Below are positions 8,650-16,211 of a DNA stretch of 64,000 bases, one piece after another. The position numbers and the translations under genes were made by a program. The stretch comes from Jeotgalibacillus terrae (GTDB taxonomy: Bacteria > Bacillota > Bacilli > Bacillales > Jeotgalibacillaceae). Location of the stretch: contig NZ_JAFBDK010000009.1 of assembly GCF_016908195.1 (NCBI RefSeq), positions 62,001 through 126,000 of the forward strand, given 5' to 3'. How positions within the stretch are numbered: the stretch's first letter is position 1; each line of letters opens with the position of its first letter. The notes under the pieces were generated by a model. It did not search any database, was not told the origin of the DNA, and saw only the letters and a program-made list of their open reading frames with translations.

Positions 8650-8795
8650 GTTCATGAAATAATATGGGGTGTTCATGACATTAGATGGTATGTTCATGAA
8701 ATAACCAAGATGGTTCATGAAATATCGCTCGCCATTCATGAAATTTCAGCCCATGTTCATGAAATCGTGTATAAAGACCTACCCCCGCTCCTCCA
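8650..8795 (+). repeat. 21-bp phased array 2 (core GTTCATGAAAT)
   Basis: Six units start at 8650, 8671, 8692, 8713, 8734 and 8755, perfectly 21 bp apart. The core GTTCATGAAAT (centre TTCATGAA is palindromic) is nearly invariant, and the remaining 10 bases differ in each unit. The last unit flows into GTGTATAAAGACCTAC and a C-rich stretch. The array lies between converging genes and ends just before a long hairpin terminator. Confidence 0.92.
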
Positions 8796-8803
8796 CAGCT
8801 TAT

Positions 8804-8853
8804 CCACATAAAAATACCGGAAAGCTCAATCACTTTCCGGTATTTTTATGTGG
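8804..8853. terminator. long bidirectional hairpin terminator overlapping a CDS end
   Basis: CCACATAAAAATACCGGAAAG pairs without mismatch with the downstream arm (21 bp) around an 8-base loop. The stop codon of the DUF4166 gene lies in that loop, so one arm also encodes its last residues. Confidence 0.9.
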
Positions 8854-9468
8854 GAATGTCATCTCCACTGACCCTTTATAAGATAAAATCGTGCCAAACA
8901 GCGGCTGGTATATGTGAATATGAACATCAAACATCTCAGTTCTCTTATTATATTCCTCCAGCACAGTGGCCCTGACGCCAAGGATCCTTGGAATCTTCAT
9001 ATACTTGTTACCGATATGCAGCGTCATGTCACGCGAGGTTAACAGCATACCGCCTGTCCGGGTCGCATTCAGATGAAGCGGCAGACGCGCAATCCCCCAC
9101 AGATCTGTAAAGTTATCGACGGTATTCGGCTGCTCTCCTTCTTTCATTTTATCGTAGAAGCATCTGACTGCATCAGGGAACGTAAAGCTGCGTCTCCAGG
9201 ACATCGCTTCACGGCCATGCCTGTCACGATAACCGGCGTTTTCCATATAAAAAGGAATCTCATCTCCACGTTCCGGAAATGCAAAATTCATTTTCACGCC
9301 TAAATGCGAGACTTTGCGGACAAGCCTGGATCCGCCTTTTATCTCATGCATCGTTCCTTTTGTGATGACTTTATAATCAGATGAACTGTTCAAAGCATAC
9401 TTTTTTTGCAGCTGTGGATGGAGCTTTGTGAATTCTTCTCCCATTGCTTTTTGGAACATTGACTTCAT
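8830..9468 (-). CDS. DUF4166 domain protein
   Basis: A 212-residue soluble protein of the DUF4166 type, a domain also found fused to saccharopine-dehydrogenase-like proteins; its biochemical role is unknown. Visible features are an N-terminal helix (KAMGEEFTKLHPQLQKKY), a conserved middle with GGSRLVRKVSHLG and SWRRSFTF, and a C-terminal beta-rich half ending in YQPLFGTILSYKGSVEMTF. I chose the ATG at 9468 because AAAGGAGG stands 9 bases upstream. Its 3' end forms part of the convergent terminator. No operon partner is visible. Confidence 0.8.
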   Translation of the reverse strand: MKSMFQKAMGEEFTKLHPQLQKKYALNSSSDYKVITKGTMHEIKGGSRLVRKVSHLGVKMNFAFPERGDEIPFYMENAGYRDRHGREAMSWRRSFTFPDAVRCFYDKMKEGEQPNTVDNFTDLWGIARLPLHLNATRTGGMLLTSRDMTLHIGNKYMKIPRILGVRATVLEEYNKRTEMFDVHIHIYQPLFGTILSYKGSVEMTFPHKNTGK

Positions 9469-9580
9469 TTGCTCGCGCCTCCTTTGAGCTTGCATGATAG
9501 ATCTATTATATCACGATCGTTTTCTGAGTCCTCTATGGATAGGTCGTGCGAAGCGACCCCACTCAAAACAATGAATACAG

Positions 9581-9608
9581 AAAAAGCCGGGACACAGCTG
9601 CCCGGCTT
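9581..9608 (-). terminator. intrinsic terminator of the rsgA gene
   Basis: On the minus strand AAGCCGGGCAG...CCCGGCTTTTTC forms a stable stem 14 bases after the stop. Confidence 0.88.
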
Positions 9609-9621
9609 CAACTTCCGAATA

Positions 9622-10674
9622 TTACTTATAGTGGGATTTCTGAAGCTGTGAGATCTTTTTCCACTTCTTCTTTTCTAACAGCTGTTCACGCTTATCAGTT
9701 TTTCTCTCAATATAAGCAAGTTCCTTCTGCAGCTTTACGTAACTGCTATAGCGTTCCAGTTCGAGTTCCCCGTCTTCAATCGCATGACGGATCGCGCAGC
9801 CAGGTTCTGTTTCATGCTGACAGTCTCTGAACTGACAGTGTTCTGCAAGTGCTTCAACATCCTGAAACCCCTGTGTGAGCCCGCTGTCAGATTCCCATAA
9901 TTGGAGCTCCCTCATACCCGGTGTATCAATGATCACGCCTTTATCAGGCAGCATGATCAGTTCTCTGTGAGTCGTGGTGTGCTTTCCTTTGCTGTCATCT
10001 TCACGAATATCATTAACGAGCATCTTATTCTCTCCAATCAGTGCGTTGATAATTGAAGACTTTCCTACTCCTGATGAACCCATGACAGCGACTGTCATTC
10101 CTTCAGCAATGTGACTTTTTAATTCATCAAGCCCGGTACCATTGTAAGCACTGGTGACCAGCACCGGCACACCCATTGCAGCCGCGCCTGCTTCTTCCGC
10201 TTTTTCATCACTGTTGTCACAGAGATCTGCTTTTGAAAGCACCACAACCGGATTCGCACCGCTTTCCCACGCTGCAATCAGATAACGTTCCAGCCTTCTC
10301 AGATTAAAGTCATGATTCAATGACATGACAAGAAAGGCAATATCAATATTCGCAGCGACGATTTGTTCATTCGTCAAATCCCCGGCTGCTTTTCTTGAAA
10401 ATTTTGATGTTCTTTCAAGGATCTGATGAATCATGGCATGCCCTTCTCCGGCAGGCGTTGAGACCATGACCCAGTCACCGACCGCCGGATAGTCTTCTCT
10501 TACTTCAGCCTGGTGACGGAATTTTCCTGTCACTTCCGCTATATAAATTGATGTGTCTGTCTGTATCTTATAAAGGTTTTTGTATTCTGCGATGATTCTT
10601 GCAGGTGTGAGGTCAGATGAACCTGCCTTCTCCTGCCATTCTTTATTCCATCCAAGTTTCATTAATGTATTCAA
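9622..10674 (-). CDS. rsgA: ribosome small-subunit-dependent GTPase A (RsgA family)
   Basis: A 350-residue circularly permuted GTPase that assists 30S maturation. The order is an OB-fold (about 35-95), G4 motif SKAD (147-150), G1 P-loop GSSGVGKS (199-206), G3 DTPG (250-253), then a zinc-binding module with C280, C285, H287 and C293. The start is a TTG at 10674, supported by AGGAGG 8 bases upstream. The gene stands alone, unlike the canonical rsgA (yloQ) that sits in the prpC-prkC cluster of Bacillales, so it may be the second paralogue that many of these genomes carry. It is preceded by an attenuator-like leader at 10770-10950 and a MITE remnant. Confidence 0.9.
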   Translation of the reverse strand: MNTLMKLGWNKEWQEKAGSSDLTPARIIAEYKNLYKIQTDTSIYIAEVTGKFRHQAEVREDYPAVGDWVMVSTPAGEGHAMIHQILERTSKFSRKAAGDLTNEQIVAANIDIAFLVMSLNHDFNLRRLERYLIAAWESGANPVVVLSKADLCDNSDEKAEEAGAAAMGVPVLVTSAYNGTGLDELKSHIAEGMTVAVMGSSGVGKSSIINALIGENKMLVNDIREDDSKGKHTTTHRELIMLPDKGVIIDTPGMRELQLWESDSGLTQGFQDVEALAEHCQFRDCQHETEPGCAIRHAIEDGELELERYSSYVKLQKELAYIERKTDKREQLLEKKKWKKISQLQKSHYK

Positions 10675-10700
10675 TGTTGTTTCCTCCTGTTTTCAAATCG

Positions 10701-10762
10701 ACTTTGTTAAAGCTGGCTGTTGATCTCAGCTGTATTGAAATAAAAATGGACTTTAACAAAGT
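10701..10762. repeat. internally deleted MITE-like element in the rsgA leader
   Basis: 62 bp with perfect 12-bp terminal inverted repeats ACTTTGTTAAAG/CTTTAACAAAGT. Its left part (TGTTAAAGCTGGCTGTTGAT) and right part (CAGCTGT...ATGGACTTTAACA) match the two ends of the 184-bp element at 10994, with the middle missing. Confidence 0.8.
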
Positions 10763-10769
10763 TTTAAAT

Positions 10770-10923
10770 AAAAAAGTCCGCTGATTTGTGTGTACACAAA
10801 CCCGCGGACTTCTGATGTTGAAAACAGAAAGATCCTATCCTTTAGATGGACGCCTCTAAATGGGCATACGGGTTGTGTACAATTGAAACAATGATCTTCT
10901 CTGAACGGTTTCTCATCACACAT
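10770..10923 (-). promoter_or_regulatory. transcription attenuator leader upstream of rsgA
   Basis: On the minus strand an intrinsic terminator (AAGTCCGC/GCGGACTT stem, inner stem TTTGTGT/ACACAAA, then six T) lies at 10770-10811. Its rising arm CGGGTTTGTGTACA (10791-10804) is complementary, with one bulge, to TGTACACAACCCG at 10869-10881, which is inside a short leader frame. The two pairings are mutually exclusive, as in antiterminator/terminator switches. A ribosome covering 10869-10881 would favour termination; a block of leader translation before that point would favour read-through into rsgA. Confidence 0.65.
10842..10916 (-). CDS. putative 24-residue leader peptide
   Basis: Short frame beginning MRNRSEKIIVSIVHNPY and ending with TAA before the terminator. 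Codons 12-16 overlap the proposed antiterminator arm. GGAAAGGG lies 12 bases upstream, which is long. A competing ATG at 10923 in another frame (56 codons, through the terminator) has 5-base spacing. Which one is translated is unclear; the leader role is inferred from the RNA pairing, not from peptide similarity. Confidence 0.4.
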   Translation of the reverse strand: MRNRSEKIIVSIVHNPYAHLEASI

Positions 10924-10950
10924 CACACCCTTTCCATTTACTTCTTGTTC

Positions 10951-10979
10951 ATTATAAATGAAAGCGTTATGATTGACTA
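10951..10979 (-). promoter_or_regulatory. sigma-A promoter of the rsgA leader
   Basis: On the minus strand TAGTCA and a perfect TATAAT are 17 bases apart. Transcription would begin near 10943, about 270 bases upstream of the rsgA start, giving a long leader. Confidence 0.65.
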
Positions 10980-10993
10980 GCGATTTTTTAAAA

Positions 10994-11177
10994 TAGCTCT
11001 GTTAAAGTGGGCTGTTGATTCTCGCTCCAGGGGGAACGCTTTCCGCAGGGCGTGCGGTGAGCCTCCTCGCGCTTCGCGCTGCGGGGTCTCACCTGTCACG
11101 CTTCTCCTGCTGGAGTCGTCCCCCTTCCGCTACAATCACCAGCTGTGCTAAAACAGCAATGGTCTTTAACATAGCAA
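10994..11177. repeat. MITE-like palindromic element, copy A
   Basis: 184 bp bounded by TAGCTCTGTTAAAG and an inverted CTTTAACATAGC. The interior holds a GC-rich palindrome around CCTCGCGCTTCGCGCTGCGGGG and the paired blocks GGGGGAACGCTTTCCGC and CTGGAGTCGTCCCCCTTCC. Copies recur at 22612 and 25237. It has no coding capacity. Confidence 0.85.
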
Positions 11178-11215
11178 TTAAAATTAATTCCTTTTTTTGA
11201 ATTGGAGGTCTATAT

Positions 11216-11725
11216 ATGAAGAAAATACTGGTCATCGGGTCAGGCGGTGCTGGTAAATCCACGTTTTCCAGACAGCTTGGGAAAAAGTTGTCTCTGCCGG
11301 TATTTCACTTGGATACACTATTTTGGAAACCTGGATGGGTCCAATCTGATAAAAGTGCTTTTCGTGAAGAGATTGAAGAATTAATGGAATCAGATGAGTG
11401 GATTATGGATGGAAACTTCGGCGGTACTTTAGATAGCCGTCTTCAGAAGTGTGACACAGTGATATTTCTTCACTATTCGAGATGGGTCTGTCTCAGGAGA
11501 GCGCTCAAGCGGCGGGTCATGTATCATGGAAAAAGCCGTCCGGATATGACGGAAGGCTGTGATGAAAAGCTTGATCTCGAATTTTTGAAGTGGATCTATT
11601 TTTATAATGACCGTCATGCGCCTCAGGTCATTGAAAAGCTGCGCAGCTCACAGATTGAAAACATTGTGATGCTCAAATCCCCTGCTGCTGCTGAAAAATG
11701 GCTTAGGAGCCTCTCTTCTCTTTAA
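11216..11725 (+). CDS. P-loop kinase-like protein (FlaR/topology-modulation type)
   Basis: A 169-residue nucleotide-binding protein of the adenylate-kinase-like family often annotated as a DNA topology modulation protein. The P-loop GSGGAGKS is at residues 8-15, followed by HLDTLFWKPGW and a Walker-B-like DTVIFLHYSRW, then an arginine-rich lid segment RRALKRRVMYHGKSRPDM. The phosphate acceptor is unknown. The ATG has TTGGAGGTC upstream. Its last 23 bases overlap the end of the converging methyltransferase gene. Confidence 0.85.
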   Translation: MKKILVIGSGGAGKSTFSRQLGKKLSLPVFHLDTLFWKPGWVQSDKSAFREEIEELMESDEWIMDGNFGGTLDSRLQKCDTVIFLHYSRWVCLRRALKRRVMYHGKSRPDMTEGCDEKLDLEFLKWIYFYNDRHAPQVIEKLRSSQIENIVMLKSPAAAEKWLRSLSSL

Positions 11726-12311
11726 ATCCTACTGCCGTGACGGCCATATGCGGCCAGAAGTAACGGTAAGTCAGGGTGATATGTGCAAACCCTGCTTTTT
11801 CAAGGCGATGATAAAGATCGTTTCCTACCATCCTTGTCAGGTTCGGGCTTGCATTGTCTTCCCTTGGCTGAACGGTTATGACAATCCGTCCGTCTGATTT
11901 CAGGGAGCTGTATAATCGTTCAAGTGCCTGGTCGGGCTCTCCCCATATCGGAAAATTATTGACTGAAAGAATTTTATCATAATAATTTTCAGGCAGATGA
12001 ATATGTTCCGCTTTCCCCTGCATGATTCTCACACGGCCGCTTTCGATCATCGGCGTTAACCTTTTTTCCGCACTCTCCGCCATTGAGGCAGAGGCATCGA
12101 GTCCATCTACAGTAACACCTTTTTTCAATAACTTTTCTATACATGCACCGGAGCCAAAACCGATTTCAAGGACATGTTCTCCCGGGTGCAGATCAAGACA
12201 GCCGGATGCCCAGCGGTTGAGTTTTCTATTCTCTTTCGACATAATGAAACCAGCCACTTTTCCTGCTTTTCCCTCCGGGTGGCTGAACTGCTTAAAAAAT
12301 GGAACTGACAT
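11703..12311 (-). CDS. class I SAM-dependent methyltransferase
   Basis: A 202-residue cytosolic methyltransferase. Motif I VLEIGFGSGACIEKLL is near residue 47, the acidic motif II VDGLDASASM follows, and a motif-IV-like NNFPIW is present. The substrate is not predictable. I prefer the ATG at 12311 (MSVPFFKQF) because GGCAGGTG stands just ahead; an ATG six codons earlier lacks a ribosome site. The 3' end overlaps the preceding gene by 23 bases tail-to-tail, with no terminator between them, so antisense transcription is likely. Confidence 0.85.
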   Translation of the reverse strand: MSVPFFKQFSHPEGKAGKVAGFIMSKENRKLNRWASGCLDLHPGEHVLEIGFGSGACIEKLLKKGVTVDGLDASASMAESAEKRLTPMIESGRVRIMQGKAEHIHLPENYYDKILSVNNFPIWGEPDQALERLYSSLKSDGRIVITVQPREDNASPNLTRMVGNDLYHRLEKAGFAHITLTYRYFWPHMAVTAVGFKEKRGS

Positions 12312-12386
12312 TTTCCGCACCTGCCTCATTCGTTTAGTATAAATACTTTATACTGAATAACATCATTTTAAACTTCTCAATAAGCT

Positions 12387-12411
12387 GTTTAGTCATTTAT
12401 AGATAGGGAAC
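12387..12411 (+). promoter_or_regulatory. sigma-B-like promoter of the betaine transporter
   Basis: GTTTAG and GGGAAC are separated by 13 bases, close to the sigma-B consensus GTTTAA-N12-15-GGGWAW. Transcription would start about 40 bases before the BCCT gene. The same -10 hexamer and spacing occur at 39212-39236. Confidence 0.6.
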
Positions 12412-12460
12412 TAAGTACTAAGGTGGTGCAAATAACACAGGTAATCAGAAAGGAGACGTT

Positions 12461-14017
12461 ATGAACAAAGAGAAAAAACCGCTTGGAAGGGTATTTTACA
12501 TATCCGCTGCAATCATTGCTGCACTTGTGCTGATTGGAGCATTCTTACCTAACCAGTTTGCAACGGGTGCGAATGCTGCGTTCGGATTCACAACCCAATC
12601 ATTTGGGTGGCTTTACCTGCTATCTGTATTCTTCTTTGTATTATTTTTAATTTTTATTGCATTAAGCAGATATGGACGTGTAAGACTTGGTGGGGATGAT
12701 GAACGTCCCGATTATCCGGTTTTCACATGGATCGGAATGTTATTCTCAGCAGGATTCGGTGTAAGTCTTGTATTCTGGGGAATCGCAGAGCCAATGAGTC
12801 ATTTTTACACTTCACCGGAAGCCGGAGTTGAACCATTAACTGAAGAAGGTGCAAGACTTTCTATGGCCTATTCGTTTTTCCACTGGGGAGTCAGTCAGTG
12901 GGCTACGTTCGCCATTGTCGGGTTAATCATTGCATACTTTCAGTTCCGCAGAAAGACAAATGGTTTAATTTCAACCAGCCTTTCACCATTGATTAAAGAA
13001 GGAAAGATGAAACAGCCAATTAACCAGACAATTGATATTCTTGCAGTTATTGCAACTGTTATGGGTGTTGCGACTTCACTTGGGCTTGGTATTTTACAAA
13101 TCAACGGTGGTCTGAACAGTGTATTAAATATTCCAAATAACGCGTTTGTACAGGTGATGATCACGTTAGTATTAACTGCCCTGTTCCTGCTTTCAACAAC
13201 CACTGGTATTGATAAAGGAATCAAATGGCTGAGTAATATCAACCTTGGCGCAGCACTTGTACTGATGATATTTGTATTCTTTGTTGGACCAACTGTCTTT
13301 ATTCTGGAAACATTCGTACTGGGGCTTGGAGATTACATTACAAACTTTGTGCGTTACAGCCTCCGTTTGCAGCCATACGTTGAAGGTACATGGGTGCGTG
13401 ACTGGACGATCTTCTACTGGGCATGGGCAATTGCCTGGTCACCGTTTGTCGGCGCATTTATTGCACGTGTCTCAAAAGGACGTACAATCCGTGAATTTGT
13501 AGTCGGTGTCCTGATCGTTCCTCCGGCAATTGCAATATTGTGGATTGCTGTATTCGGTGGTACTGCATTGCACCTTGATTTATTCCAGGGCACTTCTATT
13601 GCTGAAGCTGTTAACAATGATATAACAAGTGCATTGTTCTCAACATTTGATCAATTACCGTTCTCAACTGTATTGTCAGTGCTATCAATTCTGCTGATTT
13701 TAACATTCCTGATCACTTCAGCAGACTCGGCTACTTATATTATCAGTAGTATGACAACGAGCGGCGGACTGAATCCACCGTTAGTTGTACGTATCGTATG
13801 GGGCGTATTGCTTGGTTCGATCGCCGCCGTACTGCTTGTAGCCAGCGGCCTTGAAGGCTTGCAGACGGCCTCGCTTGTATCTGCACTGCCATTTACGATT
13901 ATCTTACTCTTAATGATATTTACGCTGTTTAACCTGCTGCGAAAAGAATTTCCGCGGCCAAAGTTAAAAACAGCAAAACAATTGAAAGCGGAAAGAAAAG
14001 CAAACGAAAAGAAATAA
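12461..14017 (+). CDS. BCCT-family glycine betaine transporter
   Basis: A 518-residue secondary transporter with twelve predicted membrane helices, the usual size for the betaine/choline/carnitine family. The family hallmark WTIFYWAWAIAWSPFVGAFI is near residue 308, and the earlier GFGVSLVFWGIAEPMSHF segment contains the conserved substrate/sodium region. It imports glycine betaine or a related compatible solute with Na+ (OpuD/BetL type). The C-terminal tail is lysine-rich, as in osmosensing relatives. AAAGGAG precedes the ATG, and the sigma-B-like promoter upstream fits induction by salt or general stress. It is monocistronic, ending at a terminator. Confidence 0.9.
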   Translation: MNKEKKPLGRVFYISAAIIAALVLIGAFLPNQFATGANAAFGFTTQSFGWLYLLSVFFFVLFLIFIALSRYGRVRLGGDDERPDYPVFTWIGMLFSAGFGVSLVFWGIAEPMSHFYTSPEAGVEPLTEEGARLSMAYSFFHWGVSQWATFAIVGLIIAYFQFRRKTNGLISTSLSPLIKEGKMKQPINQTIDILAVIATVMGVATSLGLGILQINGGLNSVLNIPNNAFVQVMITLVLTALFLLSTTTGIDKGIKWLSNINLGAALVLMIFVFFVGPTVFILETFVLGLGDYITNFVRYSLRLQPYVEGTWVRDWTIFYWAWAIAWSPFVGAFIARVSKGRTIREFVVGVLIVPPAIAILWIAVFGGTALHLDLFQGTSIAEAVNNDITSALFSTFDQLPFSTVLSVLSILLILTFLITSADSATYIISSMTTSGGLNPPLVVRIVWGVLLGSIAAVLLVASGLEGLQTASLVSALPFTIILLLMIFTLFNLLRKEFPRPKLKTAKQLKAERKANEKK

Positions 14018-14031
14018 TACGAAAACTGCCG

Positions 14032-14056
14032 GAGGCTATCCCCCCGGCAGTTTTTA
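14032..14056. terminator. bidirectional intrinsic terminator
   Basis: AAAACTGCCGG pairs with CCGGCAGTTTTT between converging genes; the stop of the minus-strand gene is at its edge. Confidence 0.9.
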
Positions 14057-14545
14057 ATTCTCTTGCTTACTCTTCATTTCTTTTATTTCTGCTAAAATAC
14101 GCGCCTGTTCCATCTCTATCTCTCTTTCTATTGATAAAGGCACCTCCCCCCGAGGCATGCGCCATCTGACGTGCCAGGGGAATAATTCCTTCATACTGTC
14201 CACATACAATTCTCCATCGCCGGGTACTTCATGTCCCACCACTTTTCCGTTTTCAATTAGCAGCTTGACGGCAAGTGACGCGCTTGAGCCTGTTTCATTT
14301 TCTGCTGCGAGAAACTCATCAAAAGCGTACCAGATATACAATTCATCTTCATTACCACCGTATACTTTAAAAGAATCGGTTACTTCCCCCTGATTATTTG
14401 TAAAAGCTACTTCTTTTTCTAAATAGGCCGATGCGTTGTCACCGTTGTATGACGGCACTGAGACCATCAGATTCACAACAGTGATAACTGCTGTGGAGAG
14501 TGCAATAACAATCAGTCCGTTCCTGGCAGATTTTTTTAATTTCAT
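14054..14545 (-). CDS. hypothetical membrane-anchored extracytoplasmic protein
   Basis: A 163-residue protein of unknown function. It begins with a lysine-rich stretch and a single membrane helix (about residues 9-29, IVIALSTAVITVVNLMV), followed by a soluble domain rich in acidic and aromatic residues and a charged C-terminal helix (EREIEMEQARILAEIKEMKS). It is probably anchored with its body outside the cell. The ATG at 14545 gives a clean signal-anchor; the longer frame to 14569 has no ribosome site. I do not recognise a family. Confidence 0.65.
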   Translation of the reverse strand: MKLKKSARNGLIVIALSTAVITVVNLMVSVPSYNGDNASAYLEKEVAFTNNQGEVTDSFKVYGGNEDELYIWYAFDEFLAAENETGSSASLAVKLLIENGKVVGHEVPGDGELYVDSMKELFPWHVRWRMPRGEVPLSIEREIEMEQARILAEIKEMKSKQEN

Positions 14546-14635
14546 TGTAAGCCCATCCTCTGCAATCATTTCTTTTTATATTCTTCAGATTTTTGGAAAA
14601 TCCTGTTTACAATGAAATTAATTTTTCGCCATATA

Positions 14636-14683
14636 AAAAAACTATCCGGCACATCAATAATGGCTGATGTGCCGGACAGTTGC
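14636..14683 (-). terminator. intrinsic terminator of the crt-type operon
   Basis: On the minus strand ACTGTCCGGCACATCA pairs with TGATGTGCCGGATAGT, followed by a T tract. Confidence 0.92.
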
Positions 14684-14693
14684 TCAAGATTAT

Positions 14694-16193
14694 TTATGAG
14701 GGCTGTTTTTGTGTTTCATGTTCTTTGATCAGGTCTGCTGTCAGCTGACCCGATAGCGTAACCATTGGAACGCCTCCGCCTGGATGAGTTGAACCTCCTA
14801 CAAAGTACAGGTTGTCGTAGAGTTCACTCTTGGCTGGAATTTTAAATCCGCCGTTCTTTTTCTTATCTGAAGCGACGCCGTAGATTGAACCGCCGTTTGG
14901 TCCATATAATTCTTCAAGGTCTTCAGGCGTGAAGCGGTATTCAAATTCAATTGAATCTCTGAGTCCTTTCATTCCATTGCGTTCAAGCTTATCAAGGACA
15001 AGCTCGCGGTACTCTGCCCAGTCATACTTACCGTGATCTCCTTCTTTTAAAGGTGGCACGTGAGTCAGGACAAACAGATTATCTTTTCCTTTAGGTGCCT
15101 GCGAATCATCAGATCGTGCGGAGATGCCGATATAGACTGTCGGATCATCTGACGGGATACCTTTTTCAAAGATATCATGGAATTCTTTCTCCGGGTTTTC
15201 AGAGAAAAAGAAGTTATGGTGCTTCAGATCGTCAAACTGACGGTCAACTCCAAGCAGTAAGACAAGCCCTGATACACTTGGCACAAACTTTTTGTTCAGC
15301 TTCTTCGCTTCCTTCTTACCTTCCTTATGCGGTACAAGGCTGCGGTAGGCAGGGATTGCCTCAAGGTTGGATACGACAATATCTGCTTCATGCAGTGTGC
15401 CGTCTGCTGTGCGGATCCCTTTTACTTCTTTCCCTTCAATCACGAGGTGATCAACAGGCGTGTTCAGCTGAATATCCACGCGCAGTTCATTCAGCAATTG
15501 CTTCATGCCTTCAGCGATGTTATACATTCCGCCTTTCACATAATGAATGCCAAGACCAAGCTGTACATAGATCAGCTGATTTAAAATGGCTGGTGCCTGA
15601 TAAGGGTTCGATCCTACATACATGACAAAGAAATTAAACATCTGTTCAAGGTACTTATTATTCAGACGCTTTTTCGTTCCATCAGCCACGGTACTTAACG
15701 GATCCATCGCCATCAGTTCTTTCAGCGTATGATGCTGCTTCAGATCCTTCAGATCAGCAAGGCTGTATTTATAGAAGCTCTTCATGCAGAGCTCGTACAT
15801 ATTTTCAGCATAGTGAATCAGTTCTGTGAGCTTTGCAGAAGTGTCACCTGATACTTTCTTCATTTCTTCAAGCATATCCGGCAGATCGCTGGTGACATCA
15901 ATCTTAGTCCCGTCTTCGAAGAAAGTCCGCCATTGAGGCTCTACTCTTTCAATCGTTATGTAATCTTCAACGCGTCTGTGAACGCTTGAGAACAACTGCT
16001 CAAGTACCCATGGCATTGTCAGGATAGATGGACCTGTATCAAAGCTGAATCCTTTACCTTCTCTTTTATTTAACTTTCCACCTACATTACTGTTCTTTTC
16101 AATGATTTTCACATCATACCCGTCTCCTGCAAGGCGGATTGCAGCTGACATTCCCGCCAGTCCTGCTCCAACTACGATTGCTTTTTTCTTCAT
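14694..16193 (-). CDS. CrtP/CrtNb-like carotenoid oxidase (phytoene desaturase family)
   Basis: A 499-residue FAD enzyme. The dinucleotide-binding motif GAGLAGMSAAIRLA is at residues 8-21 and the C-terminal FAD motif FVGGSTHPGGGVPMVTLSGQ near 470. FDTGPSILTMPWV, HHNFFFSEN and GSIYGVASDKKKNGGFK closely resemble S. aureus CrtP, the 4,4'-diaponeurosporene oxygenase, which is 497 residues. It is therefore more likely a terminal-methyl oxidase of a C30 carotenoid than the desaturase CrtN. The next gene in the operon is an ICMT-like methyltransferase 18 bases upstream. No crtM or crtN occurs in the window. The substrate is inferred. Confidence 0.82.
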   Translation of the reverse strand: MKKKAIVVGAGLAGMSAAIRLAGDGYDVKIIEKNSNVGGKLNKREGKGFSFDTGPSILTMPWVLEQLFSSVHRRVEDYITIERVEPQWRTFFEDGTKIDVTSDLPDMLEEMKKVSGDTSAKLTELIHYAENMYELCMKSFYKYSLADLKDLKQHHTLKELMAMDPLSTVADGTKKRLNNKYLEQMFNFFVMYVGSNPYQAPAILNQLIYVQLGLGIHYVKGGMYNIAEGMKQLLNELRVDIQLNTPVDHLVIEGKEVKGIRTADGTLHEADIVVSNLEAIPAYRSLVPHKEGKKEAKKLNKKFVPSVSGLVLLLGVDRQFDDLKHHNFFFSENPEKEFHDIFEKGIPSDDPTVYIGISARSDDSQAPKGKDNLFVLTHVPPLKEGDHGKYDWAEYRELVLDKLERNGMKGLRDSIEFEYRFTPEDLEELYGPNGGSIYGVASDKKKNGGFKIPAKSELYDNLYFVGGSTHPGGGVPMVTLSGQLTADLIKEHETQKQPS

Positions 16194-16211
16194 ACTCCCA
16201 CTCCCTTTTTA

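Noticed and set aside
8620-8811. Open frame of 63 codons with VHEI every seven residues through array 2, and similar frames through arrays 1, 3 and 4
   Set aside because: The 21-bp period is a multiple of three, so any frame free of stops in one unit tends to stay open. No ribosome site or codon bias supports translation, and array 5 contains in-frame stops.
10753-10923. 56-codon frame with several cysteines in the rsgA leader
   Set aside because: It runs through the terminator and into the MITE remnant; the 24-codon frame ending before the terminator fits the attenuator better, though the choice of start is not certain.
15095-15625. 176-codon open frame opposite the CrtP-like gene
   Set aside because: A shadow frame of a well-supported gene, without a ribosome site or any recognisable domain.
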